Source: an uncultured Actinomyces sp.
Lineage (GTDB): Bacteria; Actinomycetota; Actinomycetes; Actinomycetales; Actinomycetaceae
Direction of reading: 5' to 3'
DNA length: 7,740 bases
Assembly: GCA_945949035.1 (NCBI GenBank)
Contig: CAMFDH010000058.1
Span: 1-7,740, forward strand
The notes under the pieces were generated by a model, which was not told the origin of the DNA, searched no databases, and saw nothing but the letters and a program-made list of their open reading frames with translations. Positions 1 to 6,381 of this stretch are shown piece by piece (position 1 is the stretch's first letter; each line of letters begins with the position of its first letter). The translations under genes and the position numbers were made by a program.

Positions 1-866
1 GAGGTGTACTGGCCTAGCCCGCTGTTCAGGGAACTTGCTCCACCGGCAAGCTGCGAGGTGCCGCTGTCGAGGGCGCTGACGCCCTCCTGAAGGGCTGGAA
101 CCTGATCCGCCATTTGGTTCAGACCGGCTGCCAGCTGGTCGGCGCCGTCAGACAGCGTGTTCGATCCGGTTGCTGCGCTTGCAGCGCCCTCGTTCAGCTG
201 GGTGAGGCCGCTGGCCAGGGTGGTCGAACCATCTGTCAGCTGGGTAGCCCCGTCTGCGGCGGTTCCCATGCCGGTGCGGATGGTCCCGAGTGAGCCCAGA
301 AGGGCCTCGGCGTACGTTGCCGAGGCCTCTGAGGTAATGCGGTCCTGGAGGGTTGCCGCCACGGTCGTGGCCAGGGTTCCGGAAAGGTAGTTGATGCCGT
401 CATCGGTGACGAGCCTGATCTGTGAGGGGACCGTCTGGGCGGCCTCGGCCGTACCGATCTGCGCCACCTGCTGGGAGAGGTCGGCGGGGATGTAGAGGAT
501 GGCTCGGATCGACTCGTCCAGAATGTCCTTCTCGGCTTCCTGCGCGGTCATGGCGTGCCAGGTAAAGCCGGTGTCCTCGCCCTCTGCCGGATTGACGAGG
601 GCGTCCGTCAGCATGGCGCCGACATCGACGGTTTCGGTCTCACCGGAGACCAGCTGCGCCTGATACGGGGTGTCCTCGTTAACCACGGCAGCCTGGATGT
701 GGTTGATGCGCCCGACCGGGTCCTGGTAGGCGGAGGTGAGTACGCCGCCGTACATGAGGGGGATGAAGATGATGGCGACGACCACCAGCAGGTTCGCTAG
801 GGTACTGCCGGTCATCTTTGGTCTTCCGACCACTCTCGGCTTCTCAGAAGTCGGAATCTTACTCAT
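1..866 (-). CDS. YhgE/Pip-domain membrane protein, N-terminal part (runs off left edge)
   Basis: Reading leftwards from ATG 866-864 gives 288 codons with no stop before the window edge. The protein starts MSKIPTSEKP and has one strong N-terminal membrane segment at about residues 22-44 (LLVVVAIIFIPLMYGGVL). An extracytoplasmic region follows, with the IQAAVVNED stretch (about 57-65) typical of YhgE/Pip N-terminal domains. From about residue 203 there is a degenerate 7-residue repeat of the form L-x-x-G-x-x-x (LTDGSTTLASGLTQLNEG and similar), predicted to form long helices or a coiled coil. Family members are usually several hundred residues longer and end in ABC-2-like membrane helices, which would lie outside the window. 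Lactococcal Pip is a phage receptor and relatives include the type VII secretion component EsaA/YueB, but the role here is unknown. The start is supported by GGAGGG seven bases upstream. It is transcribed divergently from the PEPCK gene. I am sure of the family, not of the function. Confidence 0.88.
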   Translation of the reverse strand, partial: MSKIPTSEKPRVVGRPKMTGSTLANLLVVVAIIFIPLMYGGVLTSAYQDPVGRINHIQAAVVNEDTPYQAQLVSGETETVDVGAMLTDALVNPAEGEDTGFTWHAMTAQEAEKDILDESIRAILYIPADLSQQVAQIGTAEAAQTVPSQIRLVTDDGINYLSGTLATTVAATLQDRITSEASATYAEALLGSLGTIRTGMGTAADGATQLTDGSTTLASGLTQLNEGAASAATGSNTLSDGADQLAAGLNQMADQVPALQEGVSALDSGTSQLAGGASSLNSGLGQYT

Positions 867-873
867 CACTGAA

Positions 874-879
874 CCCTCC
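874..879 (-). promoter_or_regulatory. Ribosome binding site of the YhgE/Pip gene
   Basis: On the minus strand GGAGGG lies seven bases before ATG 866-864, which decides in favour of this start over the internal ATG at residue 18. Confidence 0.75.
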
Positions 880-890
880 GGGAGGTAACG

Positions 891-940
891 CCCCTGCCTT
901 GCCAATCAAAACACCTGAAATTTACCTTTGATTGCAGGGG
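891..940. repeat. Interrupted inverted repeat upstream of the YhgE/Pip gene (operator or leader hairpin candidate)
   Basis: The left arm is CCCCTGC (891-897), a 6-base insert CTTGCC (898-903), then AATCAAA (904-910). The right arm is TTTGATT (927-933) followed directly by GCAGGGG (934-940). Both 7-base blocks are perfectly complementary across a 16-base A/T-rich centre, so the arms match over 14 bases apart from the insert on the left side. The element ends 25 bases before the YhgE/Pip start codon. As DNA it could be a repressor site; as RNA a bulged hairpin. On the plus strand it is followed by TTTT, but no plus-strand gene in the window ends upstream of it, so a terminator role is unlikely. 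Confidence 0.5.
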
Positions 941-980
941 TTTTCGATGGGAAGTGACGCTGGTCATCGAGGCGGGTCAC

Positions 981-997
981 AGTGGTTTCGTACCACT
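981..997. repeat. Short hairpin in the intergenic region
   Basis: AGTGGT (981-986) and ACCACT (992-997) are perfectly complementary around the loop TTCGT. The stem is only 6 bp, so it may be fortuitous. It lies five bases from a second small palindrome, and together they form a cluster of dyad symmetry upstream of the PEPCK gene. Confidence 0.35.
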
Positions 998-1001
998 CAT
1001 C

Positions 1002-1013
1002 CCCACTTGTGGG
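1002..1013. repeat. Short palindrome CCCAC-TT-GTGGG
   Basis: Two 5-base arms are perfectly complementary around a central TT. A 12-bp dyad of this type could be a dimeric regulator half-site pair. No known operator was recognised, and the short length makes chance occurrence possible. Confidence 0.3.
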
Positions 1014-1069
1014 AACCCTGGGACCTTCGGCTAGAAAAGGCACCAAAAACGGCGTGACTAGATTCTCAG

Positions 1070-1078
1070 AAGGAGGTG
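1070..1078 (+). promoter_or_regulatory. Orphan Shine-Dalgarno-like sequence in the PEPCK leader
   Basis: AAGGAGGTG is a perfect complement to the usual 3' end of 16S rRNA, but no ATG or GTG follows at normal distance. The first possible start is TTG at 1092-1094, 15 bases after GGAGG. That would encode a 29-residue peptide ending at TAA 1179-1181, which overlaps the PEPCK start. A CCTCC at 1115-1119 could pair with this GGAGG. It may be a ribosome standby or leader-peptide element, or chance. Confidence 0.35.
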
Positions 1079-1150
1079 GGAAAACTACCCATTGTCTGGG
1101 ATCCACGACACGCGCCTCCCAGTCTCGACGGGGGAGCCTAAGCTTGGGGC

Positions 1151-4100
1151 ATGGAGAACAATCTGGATATCGCGGCCGTAAATCTTCGACTGAACCTAAT
1201 CGGTTTACCGATCCCATCCGTTGCAAGTGCTACGGATGAAGCGAAGCTGGTGCAGCCAATAATTGCGCGTCAGCGGGAAATGGACCGCAGGCTCTCACAC
1301 CGACTTTCGGCGGTTGACAGCCGGATTCAGTCGTTCCTTGATTCCTATCTGGATGGCACCGGGGTCTCACCCCAGTTGCCGCGCGTCACCTTCGTCCTCG
1401 ACCAGCCGGGTCTGGCCCGCACCCTGTCACTACCAATCGGTGGGGACAAATTTGAGTCAGATCTGCTGACCTCATACCGCACCCTCAACGGCGTCCTCCA
1501 CAATCCCGCCAATGACCGCCGAACCACCAAGGGTGTCTTCCACATCGCCGACGGGGGACTGCCGGTTCAGGACGACAAGATTGAAGTCCCGCGCGCGGTG
1601 TTTGGCCGTTTGATGGAGCGTGCCTTCCAGCCGCCGGAAGAGGCGATGACCCTGCCCTACACCTCGGATTCGGAAGAGCCGGTTGGCGCCTGGGTCTCCC
1701 TCCAGCTGCGACCCGTGGTGGTCCCAGAGGTACCGAAGTTCAGTGCTGAGCGGACCATGGAGGTGCGTTTCATCGCCCCGGGTTCCCTGGTGGCGAACCT
1801 CGACTTCGTTGAGGGAATCTTCGGCAACGGAGGCGACCCCTACGTGCCTGAGTTTGACGCCTCGCTCGATCCCGACTCGTGGACGGGCACCACCGGCCTC
1901 GTCGTCCTCGCCCCGCACCTGACGAAGGTGACCAAGAAGGAACTGGGGCTGCCGAAGTGGGAGGACGCGACGGAGCGTCAGCGCCGCGACGGCATGTGCT
2001 GGGAAGATTCGGACGAACTCTACAACGGTGGTTCCGCGTTCAAGGTGTGTGCGCGCGACGAACGCGGTGTCATCACCACCGTCATTGCTGACAACTACTT
2101 TGGCTACTGCAAGAAGGAAGTTAAGGCGCAGATCTCCTACTCGGCCAACCTGTTTGGCGAGGTCGAAGAGGAGCACGCGGGTGGCGCGCGTGTCTACCCG
2201 CGCTACAACCTGGGTCAGCACTTCACGGATAAGGAATCCGACACCTCCTACTCGCTTGCGGAGGTCGTCTGGCGCGACCCGCAGCGTTTTGCCACCCAGC
2301 CCGAGGGGTACGTCCTCGACCTTGAGGACGAGCGGAACATCCTGGTGCCGGCCGGCGCCACCTACTCGCTGTGGGACAACTCGGTGTCGTGGGAACACGA
2401 GGGGAAGACCCAGTCGATCCCGCTGCGCAGCGAGAGGCTCTATGTCGCCCCTGACGGCTACTACACCCAGCTGATGCAGATGGAGAACGATCCGACCCAG
2501 TGGACCCTGATCGGCACCTCGCCGCGGTCCACCACCTGCCACAAGCCGGCCACGGTTTCCGGCGGCGGCAAGTCTGAGATTTCGAAGGCCATCACCGACG
2601 CGGTGATCAACGGCGACTCCTACGCCCCCGACTTCGATGCGGATATGGCGCGCGTGGCTGAGATCCTTGAAAAGGACTTCACCAACCGCTTCATCGATCC
2701 GGCGAACATCAGCGCTGACAGCCGCTCCATTCTCTCGGATAAGCGCTCGATCGGCTCCGTCGTCAAACTGCTCACCCCAAGCCCCGACTACACCGATGAG
2801 TACAACGCATGGCTCAACACCCTGCCCGGGTACATCGTCGAGTTAGTCCTGATCGTCAAGCGCTACTACCAGCCCGAGTGGGGCGATGACTGGGCCAGCC
2901 ACTTCACCACCGGTATGGTCAACGGCCGCAAGGGCACCATGGTGCATGCCGACCGGGACAAGGTGCGTGTCTCCATGCTGCGTGTGGGCTACGAAGAGGA
3001 CGGATCGTGGCGCCTGTTCGGTCTGCGCTATGACTTCCACCCCGCCGCCAAGGTTCAGACCGAGGACGATATCACCGCCTCGATCGTGGTTCCCGGTAAG
3101 GACGGCGCCCCGTCACGCAAGTACGTGGACAACTGCGAGAACCTGCTGTTCCAGCGCCCGGATGACGCGATTATCCGCGGCTACGACAAGCAGGCTGAGA
3201 AAGACATTGCGGGTCCAGGTGTCTTCCTCTCCAACTACGAGCCGCTGACACGCGAGCAGGCTGTGGCCATGGTTGAGGACGCGGTTGGTTTCAGCCAGTT
3301 CACCAAGCCGATGCGCAAGATCATCAAACAGGCGGCCTTCGGTCCCGAGGATCAGCCGGCCTACGTCGTCTCCTCCTCGCAGCCGCGCATCGTTGATGGC
3401 AAGCCGTCGAAGAACCCGCGCTACCTGCAGGTTCGCCCCGACCTGGCCCACCCCCTTGCCACCGCTAACGCCGATCTAGCCTCGCGCCTCTACGCGCGGG
3501 TGCCCATGGACGCTGAGTTCAAGCAGCCCGTGGACATCGTCGTGGCCGGACGACGCAACAATCCCGCTGAGAACGGGGTGCCCCCGCTGGCCTCCTACGG
3601 TCCCCTGCACTACATGGAACTTCCCGAGCTGTTCATGGAGTTCATTTCTTCCATGACAGGAAAGTCGCCCTCCACCACGGGGGCCGGCTCAGAGGGCGCG
3701 ATGACCAAGGGTCCGTTCAACGCCCTTCCCTCCATCGTCGACCTCAATGCAGCCCTGCTCTCGTTCGCCCTGACCGGATACGACGGTTGGCTCTCCAGTG
3801 CCGGCTACGTCGGCCCCAAGGTGAAGGTCGATCACGACATCTCGATGCTGATCCCCGAGCTGTTCTCACGCATGTACGACGATGAGCGCAAGGCTGCCAA
3901 CCTGATTGCCGAGGGCGCCCTGGAGCCGGTTCCGGACCTGGTCGTCAATGGTGAAGAGGTTCCGGCCAGCCGACTCGGTTACCGCATGACCGAGAGGTTT
4001 GCGACCAAGTACTTCGGGCGCATCTTCCTGCACCCGAACCTGGTCTTCACCCCGGCCATGCTGGCTCCGGAGCTCCAGGATGAAGAGGTCTACGCAGAGT

Positions 4101-4525
4101 CGATTGCCACCATCGTCAAGACCCACAAGCGTGTGGCTCAGTCCTACATTGACGACGGCACCATCGCCCTCGGCATCCCGCCGATTCGCGCCCTGCTAGA
4201 GGTGATGGCGAACGGGGAGACCGCCGATGGTCTGACGCTGAAGGCCCCAGAGTTCCGCGCGCAGTTTGAGCGGGAGTCAATCCTCGCTTCGGACTGGTAC
4301 CGCGAGCGTCTCCAGTATGAGAAGGACGGTCACATCGCCTTCCTGACTAAGTCAATCGCGGCGGTTGAGGACTTCCTGTCCCGACCCCAGGGTGCGACTG
4401 AAGATCGCCGCGAGGTGTTCGAGGAGCGCCGGGATACCCTCACCGCGGAGCTGGCCGAATTGCAGGCAGCGCCCCTCGCGGATTACGCGGGGACGCTGGG
4501 ACGCCAGACGAACTGGCGCATCTAG
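1151..4525 (+). CDS. PPi-type phosphoenolpyruvate carboxykinase (diphosphate-dependent, EC 4.1.1.38)
   Basis: This complete 1124-residue cytosolic enzyme has no signal peptide or membrane segment. The family catalyses PEP + Pi + CO2 <-> oxaloacetate + PPi, linking glycolysis to C4 acids without ATP or GTP. I assign it from remembered full-length resemblance to the Propionibacterium freudenreichii and Entamoeba enzymes, which are about 1100-1150 residues, roughly twice the length of ATP- and GTP-type PEPCKs. Blocks I take as diagnostic are NLDFVEGIFGNGGDP (216-230), WTGTTG (244-249), the lysine pair in DNYFGYCKKEVK (314-325), CHKPATVSGGGKSE (463-476), YMELPELFMEFISSMTGKS (821-839) with STTGAGSEG (841-849), and FGRIFLHPNLVF (955-966). 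GGGKSE and TGKSPSTTG are candidate phosphate/PPi-binding loops. The C-terminal part (about 1061-1105) is charged and probably coiled coil. An in-frame TAA at 1139-1141 excludes any earlier start, and the N-terminal pattern NLRLNLIGLP fits the family. The ribosome site is weak (GGGGGAG 14 bases upstream). It ends in tandem TAG TAA. Confidence 0.88.
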   Translation: MENNLDIAAVNLRLNLIGLPIPSVASATDEAKLVQPIIARQREMDRRLSHRLSAVDSRIQSFLDSYLDGTGVSPQLPRVTFVLDQPGLARTLSLPIGGDKFESDLLTSYRTLNGVLHNPANDRRTTKGVFHIADGGLPVQDDKIEVPRAVFGRLMERAFQPPEEAMTLPYTSDSEEPVGAWVSLQLRPVVVPEVPKFSAERTMEVRFIAPGSLVANLDFVEGIFGNGGDPYVPEFDASLDPDSWTGTTGLVVLAPHLTKVTKKELGLPKWEDATERQRRDGMCWEDSDELYNGGSAFKVCARDERGVITTVIADNYFGYCKKEVKAQISYSANLFGEVEEEHAGGARVYPRYNLGQHFTDKESDTSYSLAEVVWRDPQRFATQPEGYVLDLEDERNILVPAGATYSLWDNSVSWEHEGKTQSIPLRSERLYVAPDGYYTQLMQMENDPTQWTLIGTSPRSTTCHKPATVSGGGKSEISKAITDAVINGDSYAPDFDADMARVAEILEKDFTNRFIDPANISADSRSILSDKRSIGSVVKLLTPSPDYTDEYNAWLNTLPGYIVELVLIVKRYYQPEWGDDWASHFTTGMVNGRKGTMVHADRDKVRVSMLRVGYEEDGSWRLFGLRYDFHPAAKVQTEDDITASIVVPGKDGAPSRKYVDNCENLLFQRPDDAIIRGYDKQAEKDIAGPGVFLSNYEPLTREQAVAMVEDAVGFSQFTKPMRKIIKQAAFGPEDQPAYVVSSSQPRIVDGKPSKNPRYLQVRPDLAHPLATANADLASRLYARVPMDAEFKQPVDIVVAGRRNNPAENGVPPLASYGPLHYMELPELFMEFISSMTGKSPSTTGAGSEGAMTKGPFNALPSIVDLNAALLSFALTGYDGWLSSAGYVGPKVKVDHDISMLIPELFSRMYDDERKAANLIAEGALEPVPDLVVNGEEVPASRLGYRMTERFATKYFGRIFLHPNLVFTPAMLAPELQDEEVYAESIATIVKTHKRVAQSYIDDGTIALGIPPIRALLEVMANGETADGLTLKAPEFRAQFERESILASDWYRERLQYEKDGHIAFLTKSIAAVEDFLSRPQGATEDRREVFEERRDTLTAELAELQAAPLADYAGTLGRQTNWRI

Positions 4526-4535
4526 TAACGGGGGT

Positions 4536-4561
4536 GGTTGGCCCCCGCCCGGGGGCTAACC
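4536..4561. terminator. Bidirectional hairpin terminator between PEPCK gene and pstB
   Basis: GGTTGGCCCCC (4536-4546) pairs with GGGGGCTAACC (4551-4561) around the loop GCCC, giving an 11-bp stem with one G-T wobble on the plus-strand transcript. It starts eight bases after the tandem stop of the PEPCK gene, and its right arm contains the pstB stop codon (TAG, 4558-4556 on the minus strand). There is no T-tract on either side, which is common for high-G+C actinobacterial terminators. It probably serves both convergent transcripts. Confidence 0.7.
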
Positions 4562-5335
4562 AAACCTGCCGGAGACGTAGTCTGCTGTCTCCTGGTGCTT
4601 CGGGGCCGAGAAGACCCGTGAGGTGTCGTCAAACTCCACCAGGCGCCCGGGCTTGCCCGCGCCCGCAAGGTTGAAGAAGGCCGTCTTGTCTGAGACGCGG
4701 GCTGCCTGCTGCATGTTGTGGGTGACGATGACGATGGTGTAGTCCTCTTTCAACTCACCGATAAGGTCCTCAATCGCCAGGGTTGAGATGGGGTCGAGGG
4801 CGGAGCACGGCTCATCCATCAGGATCACCTCAGGTTCAACGGCAATTGCGCGCGCAATGCAGAGGCGCTGCTGCTGCCCGCCGGACAGGGATGATCCGGG
4901 TTTGTCCAGGCGGTCCTTGACCTCCTCCCAGAGGTTGGCTCCCCGCAGGGCCTTCTCGACGATCGCCTCGGACTCTGCCTTCGAGAGTCGTCCGCCGTTG
5001 AGCTTCACGCCCGCCAAGACGTTGTCCGCAATCGACATGGTGGGGAAGGGGTTGGGGCGCTGGAACACCATGCCCACATTGCGCCGAACATCCACAGGGT
5101 CCACCTTTGTCCCGTAGAGGTCCTCGCCGTTGACCATGACGGTACCTTCGACGCGCCCGCCGGGCACGACCTCATGCATGCGGTTCAGGGTGCGCAGGAA
5201 GGTGGACTTCCCGCAGCCTGACGGCCCGATGAGGGCTGTGACCGAACGCGGCGCAATGGTCATGGTGACGTCCTCGACGGCGAGGAAGTCACCGTAGTAG
5301 ACGTTGAGGTTCTGGGTATCAATCTGCATAGCCAT
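4556..5335 (-). CDS. pstB: Phosphate ABC transporter ATP-binding protein PstB
   Basis: This 259-residue cytoplasmic ATPase powers high-affinity phosphate import by the PstSCAB complex, working as a dimer on the PstC/PstA channel. All ABC motifs are present and intact: Walker [10 protein letters not shown] (37-45), Q-loop in FQRPNPFP (91-98, with the NPFP typical of PstB), signature LSGGQQQR (150-157), Walker B VILMDEP (170-176), D-loop SALD (178-181) and the switch histidine H206 in VTHNMQQ. The length is normal for the family. The start ATG lies two bases after the pstA stop, with AGGA inside the end of pstA, 11 bases upstream, so the two are probably co-translated. A second ATG two codons later (MAM) is an alternative start. 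It is the last gene of the operon, and its stop codon is embedded in the terminator stem. No phoU follows on this strand. Confidence 0.97.
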   Translation of the reverse strand: MAMQIDTQNLNVYYGDFLAVEDVTMTIAPRSVTALIGPSGCGKSTFLRTLNRMHEVVPGGRVEGTVMVNGEDLYGTKVDPVDVRRNVGMVFQRPNPFPTMSIADNVLAGVKLNGGRLSKAESEAIVEKALRGANLWEEVKDRLDKPGSSLSGGQQQRLCIARAIAVEPEVILMDEPCSALDPISTLAIEDLIGELKEDYTIVIVTHNMQQAARVSDKTAFFNLAGAGKPGRLVEFDDTSRVFSAPKHQETADYVSGRFG

Positions 5336-5337
5336 GT

Positions 5338-6381
5338 TCAGCGGCTTCCTTTCGGCCTGAAGCGAGCGGCAATCAGTCGCGCCACCAGGTTCAGGGCCAT
5401 GACGATAAGAATCAGGGTGAGGGCGCCGGTCCAGGCGCGGTCGACGTAGGCTGCGGCATCCACGCCCTGCGACATGTAGGAGTTGTAGACGAAGACCGGC
5501 AGCGTCATCATCGGTCCGTCCGTCAGGGAGTAGTTCATCGACTGGGTGAAGCCGACGGCGACCAGCAGAGGTGCGGTCTCACCGATGACGCGGGCCACCG
5601 CCAGCATGACGCCGGTGGCGATCCCGGCCATTGAGGTGGGGAGGACGACCTTGGTGATGGTGCGCCAGCGGGGGACACCGAGGGCGAGGGAGGCTTCGCG
5701 CAGTTCATTCGGAACCAGGCGCAGCATTTCCTCACACGAGCGAACGACCACGGGGATCATGAGGACGGAGAGCGCAATCGCACCGGCGGCCCCGTTCTGT
5801 GAGCCGGGGCCGAACACCAGCAGGAAGAGGGCGTAGGCAAACAGGCCCGCCACAATCGAGGGAATACCGGTCATGACATCAACGAAGAAGGTGACGGAGC
5901 GGGCCAGGCGTCCGCGCCCGTACTCAACCAGGTAGATCGCGGTCATCAGTCCGATGGGAACTGAGATCAGTGCGGCCAGGCCGGTGATCTCCAGGGTTCC
6001 AACCAGTGCGTGCAGGGCGCCTCCGCCGTCTCCGACCACATTCCTCATCGAGTTGGTGAAGAAGGTGGCGTCGAAACGCTCGGCGCCGCGCGACACGACG
6101 GTGAAGACCAGGGAGACCAGCGGGATCATGGCGAGGACGAACGCCCCGTAGACCGCGATGGTCGCCAGACGGTTCTTTCGGCGGCGCGCGCGAAGGTGAC
6201 GGTCAGCCCGATCGGTCTTGAAGGGGGAGGTCGCCGGGGGAAGGGGCACGCTGCGGTGAGAGTCGTGTTCCAGTTCCGGCAGAGCGATGATTTCCGCGAG
6301 GATCGCGGGGCCGGCCACCGCCAGCTCCGAGGGACGCTCGGTTTTCGAAGCGCCCCGGGGGGTGCGAATGTCTTCGCTCAT
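5338..6381 (-). CDS. pstA: Phosphate ABC transporter permease PstA
   Basis: This is one of the two membrane subunits of the phosphate importer (347 residues). The permease core begins near residue 72 and has about six membrane helices (roughly 73-96, 127-152, 164-190, 199-213, 251-275, 317-338). The cytoplasmic EAA loop that docks on PstB is clear at 226-248 ([20 protein letters not shown]), and GETAPLL (267-273) is typical of PstA. The first 70 or so residues are unusual: a proline- and charge-rich tail, then a basic cluster [11 protein letters not shown] (61-71) just before the first helix, making the protein about 50 residues longer than common PstA. The start is well supported: ATG overlaps the pstC stop as ATGA, and AGGAG lies seven bases upstream. 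The tail is therefore probably real rather than a start-calling error. Confidence 0.95.
   Translation of the reverse strand: MSEDIRTPRGASKTERPSELAVAGPAILAEIIALPELEHDSHRSVPLPPATSPFKTDRADRHLRARRRKNRLATIAVYGAFVLAMIPLVSLVFTVVSRGAERFDATFFTNSMRNVVGDGGGALHALVGTLEITGLAALISVPIGLMTAIYLVEYGRGRLARSVTFFVDVMTGIPSIVAGLFAYALFLLVFGPGSQNGAAGAIALSVLMIPVVVRSCEEMLRLVPNELREASLALGVPRWRTITKVVLPTSMAGIATGVMLAVARVIGETAPLLVAVGFTQSMNYSLTDGPMMTLPVFVYNSYMSQGVDAAAYVDRAWTGALTLILIVMALNLVARLIAARFRPKGSR

Larger units (their letters stand above)
867..1150. other. Divergent intergenic region, 284 bp
   Basis: This non-coding gap must hold the promoters of both divergent genes. I found no convincing -35/-10 pair on either strand. 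The best weak candidates on the plus strand are TAGAAA at 1032-1037, with TTGTGG 19 bases upstream, and TAGATT at 1059-1064 without a good -35 box. The region is less G+C-rich than the flanking genes, as expected for regulatory DNA. Small open frames crossing it (plus 982-1239 from GTG, minus 906-1226) have no recognisable protein features and overlap the PEPCK start, so I treat them as chance. Confidence 0.6.

Noticed and set aside
1..270. DNA tandem repeat or CRISPR-like array in the YhgE/Pip gene
   Set aside because: The periodicity is at protein level (about seven residues) and the DNA units differ in sequence. No constant repeat with spacers is seen.
934..950. Rho-independent terminator on the plus strand (GCAGGGG followed by TTTT)
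   Set aside because: No plus-strand gene in the window ends upstream of it, the stem has a 6-base bulge, and the centre is 16 bases; a control element for the divergent gene is more likely.
1032..1064. Promoter for the PEPCK gene using TAGAAA or TAGATT as -10 box
   Set aside because: Neither has a good -35 box at proper spacing, so I do not call it as a feature.
906..1226. A 106-codon minus-strand frame across the intergenic region
   Set aside because: No recognisable protein pattern, it overlaps the PEPCK start, and it spans the regulatory dyads.
982..1239. An 85-codon plus-strand frame starting at GTG in the intergenic region
   Set aside because: Low-complexity Ser/Arg/Gly composition, no ribosome site, and it overlaps the PEPCK start by almost 90 bases in another frame.
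1472..2542. A 356-codon open frame on the minus strand, antisense to the PEPCK gene
   Set aside because: Its translation is rich in R, G, H and V with no domain, and it lies in register with a real high-G+C gene whose third-position bias opens antisense frames. It is a shadow.
1151..4525. ATP- or GTP-type PEP carboxykinase, or a P-loop ATPase because of the GKS motifs
   Set aside because: The length is about double that of those PEPCKs, their kinase-1a signatures are absent, and the GKS loops are not in the G-x4-GK[ST] form of Walker A.
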